Shown here: positions 23,601 through 32,744 of the stretch, in pieces
Layout: every line of letters starts with the position of its first letter
Position numbering within the stretch: position 1 is the first letter of the stretch
From: Trichoplusia ni
Taxonomy: Eukaryota > Arthropoda > Insecta > Lepidoptera > Noctuidae
NCBI RefSeq assembly: GCF_003590095.1
Contig: NC_039480.1
Location: 8,223,328-8,287,327, forward strand
Length of the DNA: 64,000 nucleotides
Direction of reading: 5' to 3'
The notes under the pieces: generated by a model
The model's input: only the letters and a program-made list of their open reading frames with translations
Database searches by the model: none
Told to the model about the DNA's origin: nothing
Position numbers and translations under genes: made by a program

Positions 23601-24606
23601 TAATCTCCATGTATGATTCAGTCGAGCCTGCCTAGATCAGTTGCTGATCATGGAATGTGTTCCAAAAAGAACTAGTGAAAAATAAAATCTGAGCACATGC
23701 TTTGACCGCCTTACTAGATGCGATGTCTTAAACTTGCAGCTAGTTAGCAGAAAGTCAATCTTTCTAGATGCGGATTTAATCTGGTTCCGACCCGCTTTAT
23801 CTAGAGTAGATTATGGTTTCTTCTGACAGCCGAAAATAACCTTTACGACATACGAGCCATCTACGCTCATGCAACCGTGCATTGACCATTAATTGACGCC
23901 TGATCAGAGAGATGCAGCAATTATATCGATATTGTTTTGTACCTTTTTGTGACGACTTCTAACGGGTTCGATTGACTCATGTCGTTTTATTGCTACTAGA
24001 CTATCAGGCTGGTATTTTCCTTTTCTTTTGGTGTATCAACTTGTGCAAAACTTGCAGACATGAATGATGGATACTAATTGCTTAATCTACCAGTACAATA
24101 AGAGTCCCTGGAAGGCCATAGGTGTGTTATTAACTTCATAGAGCGATTAACTATTTGAGTTTAAGATGCGATTTTGTATAAAAAGCCGCAATTTCTCAAA
24201 GAGATGTCAGTTTGTACTTCTTACAGATGAAAGTGCACAGCACAAGTCTGTTTCCGTATTAGCAGGATCCTTACACCATTCAAAAGAATCCTTTCCAGAC
24301 ATGGTCATGGCGTCCTAGCCTCTGAAAATCTGGTCCGCTAAAAATAGATGGTATACATTCCACAGAGATATCACATATGTATTCTATACATTAGAGAGCG
24401 TCGAAGGGCATTTATAGTACAGCACCGCGCAGGTGCAATCTCTCACTGATGTCTTAGGAACGAATTAGATACTTTTGGGCTTCGTTCTTTGGTCTTATCA
24501 TATAATATAATAACTTAGTAAATAACTAGTGATACAGACAATTTTTTCATGATACAATAGACAATGTTAGATGTTGCTAGTTAAATTAAAGCACAAATTA
24601 CTGAAA
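23601..24606. other. Spacer between the paired genes, right part
   Basis: No gene or clear repeat found. It borders the 3'UTR of copy 2, whose likely AATAAA (minus strand) is at about 24608-24613. Confidence 0.4.
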
Positions 24607-24760
24607 TAGATTTATTGAGCTTAAATTGTGTCTTGTAGAGTTCAATCCACTTGTTCGTCTGCCGGGGATGTCACACGAATGGTATTGTGTCTTCTATTGC
24701 CGTCGCTTCTGCTTTGGCGCAGGTGGTCTGAAGGCAGCAGACGAGTTCTTCAATGTTTGT

Positions 24761-25279
24761 TTAGTTAAGCTCTTCAGGGAGGACGACAGCGGCCTCAGGC
24801 AGGACCACGGGGTCAACCTCGAATTCAGGTGCAGCGGGAGCGGGGAGAACGACGGGCTCTGGGTCGACTTCAGGGGCAACGGGAGAGGGGAGGACAACGG
24901 GCTCAGGGTCTACTTCGGGGGCAACGGGAGAGGGGAGCACGACGGGCTCAGGGTCTACTTCGGGGGCAACGGGGGAAGGCAGAACAACGGGCTCAGGAAC
25001 AACCTCGGGTACAGCGGGTGAGGGAAGAACAACGGGCTCAGGAATGACTTCAGGGGCAACGGGAGTGGGGAGCACGACGGGCTCAGGGCTGATGGGCACG
25101 GGGAGGACGACCTCGGGTAGAGTGGGTTCGGGGAGGACTACGGGGGCGGGGAGGATGGGCACCGGCAGAGTTTCCACAGGCTTGGCGGGAGCATCCACGT
25201 TCACGATGATCTGCACAAGGGGCAGAGGGGCGGCGCAGGCCACAGCCACGAGGGCGAACAAAGCCACGAAGGTTTTCAT
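24761..25279 (-). CDS. Secreted Pro/Val-rich repeat protein, copy 2
   Basis: A 172-residue paralogue of copy 1 on the opposite strand. Its signal peptide MKTFVALFALVAVACA and mature start APLPLVQIIVNVDAPAKP are almost identical to those of copy 1. The repeats are EPVVLPSPVAPEVD-type, including three nearly identical consecutive units, and the protein ends VVLPEELN. Copy 1 units mostly read PAPVVLP whereas copy 2 units read PEPVVLP with extra Asp/Glu, so copy 2 is clearly more acidic. The start was chosen by the signal peptide and by the upstream acceptor (TTTTCAG on the minus strand, exon starting at 25301). A matching TATA promoter and non-coding exon lie at 25534-25593. Molecular role unknown; a structural extracellular protein is the likeliest reading. 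Confidence 0.9.
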   Translation of the reverse strand: MKTFVALFALVAVACAAPLPLVQIIVNVDAPAKPVETLPVPILPAPVVLPEPTLPEVVLPVPISPEPVVLPTPVAPEVIPEPVVLPSPAVPEVVPEPVVLPSPVAPEVDPEPVVLPSPVAPEVDPEPVVLPSPVAPEVDPEPVVLPAPAAPEFEVDPVVLPEAAVVLPEELN

Positions 25280-25533
25280 TGTGTTTGAGGTTTTTTTTTA
25301 ACTGAAAAATAAGAAAATTACATATAAATCACTGTCAGTAGTATGTTTTATAGAGAAGGGGGATATTATACAAGTTTATTTTATTTTGGAAAACAAAATA
25401 TTTTCTTTCAAAAAATAGAACCTACTACTTAGTCAAAAGTTTTTTGTATGATAGTGACCAATTAAAAAGGGTGGGATCGTTTGTTAACCAAGCCTTCAAA
25501 TAATATTAAAGAAGAAATATTTGTTTTACTTAC

Positions 25534-25593
25534 CTTGTTTTCACAAAGTACAAAGAAAACTATGATTGTCAGTGTTTCAGGCTCAGTTTTTAT
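25534..25593 (-). promoter_or_regulatory. TATA promoter and non-coding first exon, copy 2
   Basis: On the minus strand TATAAAA (25587-25593) is followed 30 bases downstream by the initiator-like TCATAGT (25559-25565). The leader ends GAAAACAAG|GTAAGT with the donor at 25533. Sequence and spacing match the promoter of copy 1, so promoter and leader were duplicated with the gene. Confidence 0.8.
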
Positions 25594-25619
25594 ACTAACT
25601 TTTTGTCGTAAAATTGCAT

Positions 25620-26030
25620 ATCAGATTATGAACGAATTAATCGCCATTAGGGATTACTAGCAATAGCTACCAATAAACGTTCCTTATGACTGCATGTTAT
25701 AAAGATACTACTGCTATAATTATAATCAATTAATGACGCCTTGCTGTTTATTTTTAAGACACAAGTCTATTTTTGAGGCACATCCTAGCTACAGTTTGAC
25801 AAAATTACAACCCTTGTGCACTAGAGTCTACACTGGCCTCGATGTTTTTCAGGGAATCAATTGACTGTCTTCGAAACCACTACGTTTATCAAGTAAAATA
25901 TGGTAACCTGCATATTCGAAACTTATAAAAATTGGAAATACTATACAAACATGAAATGTTACTTCTTAAATTTGAATCGACTGATAGTCTTCATAACCTT
26001 TTCTATTTTGCATAAGCTTCTTTTGTTTTT
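25620..26030. other. Upstream flank of copy 2, no gene
   Basis: AT-rich, with no recognised feature beyond possible distal promoter DNA. Confidence 0.4.
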
Positions 26031-26135
26031 AGTTGGGCGTGAGAATCTTAATGGATTAACATCCATTCAGGGGAGGAAGCGGATAGTATCAGACTCTTAA
26101 TGAGTACACCAAAATTAGTGGTACCGATGTGTGGT
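26031..26135 (-). mobile_element. Old, diverged relative of the ~150-bp retroposon
   Basis: GGGGAGGAAGCGGATAGTAT, followed by CAGACTCTTAATGAGT, resembles the corresponding segment of the intact elements at 26149 and 28391 but with many changes. It is an older copy of the same family into which, or beside which, the younger copy inserted. Confidence 0.5.
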
Positions 26136-26148
26136 GGTCTCCAACACC

Positions 26149-26307
26149 TTTTTTTTTGCTAAGGCGGGGGAGTCCTAATGGACACCTTCTCCCTCGGGGG
26201 AGGAAGAGGGTAGTGTCAGACTTTTACTGACTGAACCTGAACCGCCGTGCTACGTCATCCGCGTTTTTGTGTCGGTGTATGGCAATGCATTGCAATCCTT
26301 CATACAC
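26149..26307 (-). mobile_element. Short retroposon, SINE-like, with 13-bp target duplication
   Basis: A 159-bp element with a poly-T at its left edge, so it is a minus-strand insertion ending in poly-A. It is bracketed by perfect direct repeats GGTCTCCAACACC at 26136-26148 and 26308-26320. Read on the minus strand it starts GTGTATGAAGGATTGCAATG and ends with CCCCCGCCTTAGC plus an A-run. The copy at 28391-28535 starts at exactly the same base, which argues for a defined full-length element, not a random 5' truncation. No coding capacity; family name not known to me. Confidence 0.8.
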
Positions 26308-26579
26308 GGTCTCCAACACCTGGGTAGCACCACCAGTTCCACGATAAGACAGTTGTCAAATTATAGAAAAAAAATTACAATAATAGTTGAAGGAGTCGAA
26401 GTCCAAATAGTCATATTCTTCCGCAAACTTTGATCTACTGTTTTTATAAAATTTAGGTGTGTGCTTTTGGCTTTTATTTTGTCGCGAATCTCCGTACACG
26501 TAAATTAAACATTACTTAAACGTTAGACTTAATAGGGGCTGCAAAGTGTAATTATTACCTGACTGGCCTGGCCTTTTGA

Positions 26580-26833
26580 CTGGCTTGTTGGTCTGGTGGT
26601 TAGTGGCTCTGCTCTGACTGCCATATATGTCGTGGGCTCGATTCAGACCCAGGACAAATGTTTGTCTGATGAGCACGATCATTTGTTCTGTGCGTGGGTG
26701 TTTTATATCTATAATATGTATGTATTTAGAAATATATAAGTATGTTTATCACTTGTCTAGTACTCATAAGTAAGCTTTGCTCAGTTTGAGACTAGATGGC
26801 GTTGTACGAAAGTTGTGGAATATTATATTATTA
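26580..26833 (+). mobile_element. tRNA-derived SINE
   Basis: The 5' part contains an A-box-like stretch (GGTCTGGTGGTTAGTGG) and a B-box-like GGGCTCGATTC about 35 bases further on, the internal RNA polymerase III promoter pair of tRNA-derived SINEs. The body contains GACAAATGTTTGTCTGATGA and ends near GAGACTAGATGGCGTTGTAC with an ATT-rich tail. This structure matches a SINE family common in moths (from memory). It is diverged and so probably inactive. Confidence 0.8.
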
Positions 26834-28260
26834 TAACCGTAAATACTGTAAGGCTTAGCAAACTAATTAAATTGACTATTTTTGGTTTCTCTTTTCATGT
26901 AGTTCATTTACAACTTGGGGTCAGACCTTAAGCTGTCCGTTATCCTCGAACATGCCTTAGGTCCATCTGATCAATTTTTCATAGTACCCTGACATAGTTG
27001 CTGGGATTAAGTCAAGCCATTAAAACTGCAATTATTACTTAACATAATCCTGGTGTATATCTTTCATATTATTATAACCTTCGATTGGAATATCGCCTAA
27101 ATGTAAGCGCATAAGGGATTATGTCACAATGCACCACAAATGATGACAGGCGAAAAAATACAAAAAAGTATACTTATCTATATTGATTTTTTTTAATAAT
27201 TGCATTAAAATTGAATTTTGTTACTACGCGATTACTTTCTTGTTGATTAAAATAATATGGTTAGGTCTATTTTTTGTTTTTCTTTCTACGAAATTGTATA
27301 AAATATTGATAGGTGCACATTTTTACAATTTATTTAATTTTCTCGTCTTTCCTCACACAAAGTTTTTGCCTACAATTAATAACTGCATTGGAAACTATGC
27401 AAATTCCTTTATTCCTTAAGTAAATAATTATCCGTGTCTTTTTTAACCAACTATAGGTTCCTACATTCTACATAATATATCATTTTCCGTACTAAGTATA
27501 TGTAAAGACAAAAATCCCTTAATAATTTTCTATGTACACAATTATTGTGCCAAATACCACTATTTGTAAATAAGGGGATAGGTAGACATAAAATCTATCA
27601 TCGATTATAATTTATTTTTATGGTCAATAGGAAGAAAAATAAAAATGCTGTGAGAAAAATAGTGTCAAACCATTTATTTCGTACCTAATATCCGAGTGGT
27701 TGAGGTCACCACGCCTAGCGCCTCTGTGCGTAAACTTACCCTCTGTGCTCGTGGTGTTGCGGGCATTTGTGTGATTAACGAATGTTCTGCATGTCCCTTT
27801 TTGCATGTGATTCTCCGACAACTGATGAATGAGATGATGAATGTGAATCTCCCAGAAACTCCCCGCGACACAACAGTTAAATTCCTTAGTTAAGAAGTCA
27901 TTTTTTTTAATCTTTTTAGGTTATCCTGAGTTATATAACCCTGAAAAGTTTAAAAAAAATCCTGAACTTTCCTGAGAAGTCTTTTTGAAATTATTTTTCT
28001 ATAATATTTGAACCCATGTTTTAGATGAATGCAATAGGCATACCCTGGGAAATAAACATTTGTTTTTATGGTAAGAAACGTTGTAATGTCTGATAACTTA
28101 ATCCATTTATAGATGGAGTATTTTTAGTATATCTGTAAATTATAATCAACACCTAAATATTTTGACGCTACCTACATCTTTAGATTATATTGCATAACAT
28201 ATGCTTATGATTCGGGTTTTCTCTTTTATTATTTAAAAGTATAATGTACTTTTTTGTGGA
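26834..28260. other. Intergenic, no gene found
   Basis: AT-rich DNA. Overlapping short frames near 27620-27893 on both strands have no recognisable homology and are probably chance or old repeat sequence. Confidence 0.4.
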
Positions 28261-28376
28261 TTTCGTACCCAATGGTTAATGCGGAACCCTATAAGTAAGG
28301 CCCTGCTTTCAGTCGGTGAGTCTGTTACCGGGCTGTATCTCGAGAACCACGATAGCTAGACAGTTTCAATTTTTAC
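28261..28376 (+). mobile_element. Old repeat interrupted by a retroposon (left part)
   Basis: GGGCTGTATCTCGAGAACCA, followed by CGATAGCTAGACAGTTTCAA, resembles an abundant lepidopteran repeat 3' region (from memory). Its continuation, TACTCCTGCTGCCGTTATAA, resumes after the retroposon at 28550, showing that the older element was split by the younger one. Confidence 0.55.
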
Positions 28377-28390
28377 AGAAAATGTACTCC

Positions 28391-28535
28391 TTTTTTTTAT
28401 TAAGGCGGGGGAGTCTTCATAGACACCCACTCCCTCGGGGGAGGAAATGGGTAGTGTCAGACTCTTGCTGACTAAACCTGAACCGACGTGCTACGTCTCC
28501 GCGTGTATGGCAATGCGTTGCAATCCTTCATACAC
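28391..28535 (-). mobile_element. Short retroposon, SINE-like, second copy
   Basis: A 145-bp copy of the element at 26149-26307, in the same orientation and with the same outer base. It is flanked by 14-bp direct repeats AGAAAATGTACTCC (28377-28390) and AGAAGATGTACTCC (28536-28549) with one mismatch. It is shorter because a small internal stretch (the GTGTCG/CATCC region) is missing compared with the first copy. Confidence 0.8.
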
Positions 28536-28549
28536 AGAAGATGTACTCC

Positions 28550-30418
28550 TGCTGCCGTTATAACAAATCGCAGTAATTCCTAGATTTTTCCCTGTTCTGT
28601 ATAAAAAACTGATTTTCTCTGATGATCTATTTAATCTAAATTTATCATTGCCTTCACCTAATAGCCTTTTTTTTAATCTTCTACATTATTTTGAATTAGA
28701 ATCGAGACAGACGTACCGAATTTCTTTTGCATAATGTAATATGAATATGAATTTCTATAAACTCGTTTAAACATGTTTTGACTAATCCAACACCTGCACT
28801 CAAAACTTTGCCAAATAATAATAATAATAGGTGACTGATAAAATTATCGAATGTTTGAATATTGGCTTATTATATTAATCCTGATATAATCCAGTTTCCG
28901 CCATGTTCTTTACAATTTGAAACAAGTATTAAGTACTAGATTGCATTAGTAGCTGTGACCCTATACGTACGTAACGAAAACCCGCGTTGGAAATTTAATC
29001 TTACCAAGAAAGTAAAAAGAATAAAAAAGAAATCCTAAAAATTATATTTCTAATTCTAATGATTAAGTTATTTATTATTTTACATATTTCTTAAAAAAAA
29101 CCGGTCGAATTGAAAAACCTTCTTTTTGAAGTCTGGGTAAAATCGGTGTTTTATTCGTCTAATCGAAAGTATGACAATAGTAAAATTAAGTGTATACCAG
29201 AATAAATGTTGAGTTCAAAACGACAAAATACAGAGTCAAAGAAGGGCGACAGCGGCATTTAAGCAAAGGTAGTGGGTAGGTTTTGTTTTGGTCGAAAATA
29301 ATGATTAAGTAATTATTTTGAGTTAAATGTTAAACAGAGTTCAAAGTCCATACATAAGTGAAGCTTCATCAAGATTGATTGAATTTATAATCTGTTTTGT
29401 ATAATCCTTAATCTCCTGTCACATATCTTATGTAATAATTTGTATTTGTGTATGTATTAGAAGTCTGTGAAACGGGCCCTGTGGGGATTACATTATAAAA
29501 AAAGTACGCTATTTACAAACCTTTTTCAAACTATTTAGTTATATCATTATCTTTAGGGCGTGTGCATATTATTTGGACATAGGATTTTCTGTATGATTCC
29601 TATTATTTTGTGTCAGTATACGTTAGTATCGTAGGCCTCGAAAGACGTTGTTCTTTTTAATCGAAACCATCTAAGGCGCCACCCAGACGCATATAAAAAA
29701 AACATTCAAATCGGTTCAGCCGTTTAGGAAGAATTCAGTTCATACACATGTACAGTAGATATAGGCTATTAATAGTTTATTTTCTACTAACTTGGACTTT
29801 GACCTTCGTGGTTTGGAATTTTAATTGTTGTAATCAAAATCCAGTTAAATTTGTGCAAATGCAAGTGCTGCCTTTGTTTCACAAACAATGCACGGCCGTA
29901 AAATATAAATATTTTTATTTGCGGTATTTATTGTCTTAAAGTCATAATTGTGTTGCCTTTTAATTAACTCTTCAATTGGTATTTTTAGTTTGCCTTCTTT
30001 TTCTACTCTTTAATTTTTATTATTCAAGGTTGGGTTACTTTTTTATTTCATCGTCAGTTTTGCGAAAAGAATAGTTTTACAATTTTAAATGTCTTTAGAA
30101 ATAAACAGCATACTTTGTAATTAAATTATAATGGTAATATATGGACCCATGATTGACTTAAATAGTTAAAATAATTAAAAAAAAGTGCAGGAAATCCGTT
30201 TTGCAGATTTTTATACTTCATGTAAACAAACATTACGAAAAAACAATAAATATTCTCTATCTAGCTGTATATTTGTATATATAACTTTTTAACCTTTGGA
30301 ATCAAGTTTTTTGAAAGATACTCTTATCGTTGTTGTTGATAAGATTTTCATTCTATGTACCTACGTTGTTAATTTTGAATACTAAGTACCTACTTAATGT
30401 TTTAAGTAATTTTTTTGG
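28550..30418. other. Intergenic with repeat remnants
   Basis: No gene found. AAACCGGTCGAATTGAAAAA with CTTTTTGAAGTC (about 29097-29140) and AATCGGTTCAGCCGTTTAGG (about 29710-29730) resemble scraps of common lepidopteran transposons (from memory). The remainder is AT-rich and unremarkable. Confidence 0.45.
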
Positions 30419-30573
30419 AAGAAAATAATATTGCGACTATAAATTGAGATGTAATTTATCCTATCTTTCAGGTTGGATGAAACTGTACAGGGGTTGCAAA
30501 TTTAATTAAAATCAGGAATTTTTTTTAGGAATCCATCGCGGACAAACAATGTAACAAGTAATTTACATTATTA
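30419..30573 (-). mobile_element. Degraded Helitron-like element
   Basis: The body (TTGCGACTATAAATTGAGAT, then CAGGTTGGATGAAACTG, then GGACAAACAATGTAACA) parallels the adjacent copy at 30574-30761 but its termini have eroded. It abuts that copy directly in the same orientation. Confidence 0.6.
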
Positions 30574-30761
30574 CTAGCTGTTGCCCGCGACTTCGTCCGC
30601 GTGGTTAAAAGAAATTGCGACTATAACTTGAGATTTAAACTATCCTACCTCTCAAGTTGGATCGAACTGCACATGGTGTGCAAATTTTATTATAATCGGT
30701 TTAGTGGTTTAGGAGTCCATTGAGGACAAACATTGTGACACGAGATTTATATATATTAAGA
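30574..30761 (-). mobile_element. Helitron-like element, 188 bp
   Basis: On the minus strand it starts TCTTAATATATATAAATCTC after a host A and ends GGCAACAGCTAG before T. It shares the terminal GTCGCGGGCAACAG motif with the Lep1-type copies but has a different body. Confidence 0.75.
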
Positions 30762-30782
30762 TGATAATGTTTTATTCTTTTA

Positions 30783-30978
30783 CTAGCTGTTGCCCGCGGG
30801 CCCACCTGCTAAAATGATTAAACAGGAACTTACAATTGGGATAAACTATCCCATGTGTTGATAAACATGTGGTGATAAACTGTCTACAAAGTTTCGTCTA
30901 AATGCGTTCAGTGATTTTAAGACGAATAAACATCGTCACATTCATACACAAACTTTAGCTTTTATAATATTAGTAGGA
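30783..30978 (-). mobile_element. Helitron-like element, 196 bp
   Basis: On the minus strand it starts TCCTACTAATATTATAAAAG after a host A and ends GGGCAACAGCTAG before T. The body differs from its neighbour, so it is a third subfamily inserted close by in the same orientation. Confidence 0.75.
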
Positions 30979-31740
30979 TTTATTTTGTAGCGGGGGCTTA
31001 CCCAAATCGCTTTACCTATTGTGTACATTTTATTAATTTCTCTAGCTACTCGGCAATTTACGGTTCTTTTCCCAAAACGTCACAGATAACTTGTATTGTG
31101 CTATATAAATGGCAATTGTTTTTATCTTATCATTTGGAACACAATTTAAAATACTAAAGTAATCATATTATTGGTAGTTAACCATTATAAACAGATATTC
31201 TGACACAACGGCACGTGCAGTGGCAGTCTTTTACTATCCGCGATAAGGCTCTTGTGTTAAAGTCAGGATAATTTTATTTATTCGTTATTTAATAGGTGGC
31301 CTATTTTTGGTGTTACATTACAATACGGTTTCTTATCTAGAAATTAATATTTTTCCGTTGAAGGCAAATATATTTGGAAAAATATAGGTAAATAGTATTT
31401 CGAAAATAATATGTCCCAGAGTTCTGATCTAGTATTTCAGTCCCTTTTTTTTTCTTGTTCTTCTTTAAGGGAGTTTTTCTTTCCCACGCATAAAAGCATA
31501 ATGTCCGATATCACTTATTGTTCTATTTTATTACTTTTTACGAATATCGGGTTCTGTCCCGTAGGAGTGTACCCATTACCCTGGGTTTGTGGTAAAGAAC
31601 AAAATTTATCGTAATTAAGACTCCCTTCTATATTTCAACTCGTGAATAAATTAATGAAACTAACTCAATACTTTCGAAGGACAATAAATGATTATCTTTA
31701 ATGGGGAAGATATAAACTCAATAAAAAGCAATATAAAATC
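30979..31740. other. Intergenic, no gene found
   Basis: AT-rich spacer between the Helitron group and the 3' end of the T-box gene. A 67-codon frame at 31411-31614 has no recognised similarity. Confidence 0.4.
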
Positions 31741-32252
31741 AAATAAAAAAAAATATATTTTAATTACTTAAGTGGTGACTGATATTATTTACATTAATAC
31801 GTATAGTACACATAAGAAAATATACTTCTTTACACAATTAACTTAATATTTACTACTTTCTATAAGTGATGATGAATATAATAATTGTAGAGCTTATCTT
31901 TAATTAAATTATTTATAAAATTTAAGCATTTTATACAAACTTAAGGCACTGCTATCACAATACAATATTCCATAGGTACAAACTTAGAATAACGAGGTAG
32001 TTACAAAGAAAGATCGGTATTCATTAAATATACTTAACTAAAATATTTACATTAATTTATGGTAAGTAGATATTGCGAATATCCCCGTCGCTTTAACATT
32101 CTTAATTATATTATTAATTTAAGTACCCTATACATGGCGCGAAGCTGTAATATAACAATAAACTGTTCACATTCACGGAGGAACAAATAATATTCGTTGA
32201 CATTTAATGTTTCTGTCATTTATGTCCAATAGAGCTATGCTGTAGTTGAGAA
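31741..32252 (-). other. Probable T-box gene 3'UTR
   Basis: AT-rich sequence directly after the T-box stop codon. An ATTAAA-type signal (TTTAAT on the plus strand, about 31757-31762) is the best candidate polyadenylation site I can see; the true end is uncertain. Confidence 0.35.
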
Positions 32253-32744
32253 TCAGCCTTCGCCGAGTAGAGCGCTGATGGTGAAGCTTTTGAGGCGGCG
32301 GCAGGGCGCGGGCGGGGGCGAGCGGGGCGCGGGGGCGGCGGGCGCGGGCAGCGGCGCCGGCCAGGGGAACCCGCCCGGCATGGCGCTGCCCCAGAGCCCC
32401 AAAGGCATGGGCATGTGCAGCGGCGGCAGGTACGCCAGCTCCGGAGGGTAAAAAGGCGCTGGAGGAGGAGTCACATTCTCAGGAGATACCACCGGCAAGC
32501 AAGGGGTAGGCGACTCCACTAAAGGAGGAGATCGTGGGGACGAAGACCGTAAGCTTCCTTCTTCGGAGCAAGAGGAGGCGGCGTCGGAGCAGGGCCGCTT
32601 GGGCTCGCTAGGCTCAGCGCTGGGCTCAGGGTTCCCCTCGCTGCCAGAGTCCGTGCTCTTCCTCTTACACTTTGACTGGCCACACGCGCGGAACCCTTTA
32701 GCAAACGGATTGTTGTCGATCTTCAGTTTTGTGATGCGGTCATT
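32253..32744 (-). CDS. T-box gene exon 5 (end of T-box and C-terminus)
   Basis: Residues 203-365. It starts after the acceptor TTGCCCACAG with AATGACCGCATCAC (NDRIT) and finishes the DNA-binding domain with NNPFAKGFRACGQSKCKRK. A Ser/Glu/Pro-rich linker follows, then a Pro-rich stretch (PLHMPMPLGLWGSAM) and the terminal FTISALLGEG. The usual FRE-T-GQ exit of related proteins (from memory) reads FRACGQ here. Stop TGA is complementary to 32253-32255. Confidence 0.9.
   Translation of the reverse strand, partial: NDRITKLKIDNNPFAKGFRACGQSKCKRKSTDSGSEGNPEPSAEPSEPKRPCSDAASSCSEEGSLRSSSPRSPPLVESPTPCLPVVSPENVTPPPAPFYPPELAYLPPLHMPMPLGLWGSAMPGGFPWPAPLPAPAAPAPRSPPPAPCRRLKSFTISALLGEG

Noticed and set aside
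26149..26307. CRISPR-like or phage-type repeat
   Set aside because: The repeats are two dispersed poly-A retroposons with target-site duplications in an animal genome; there are no spacers or array.
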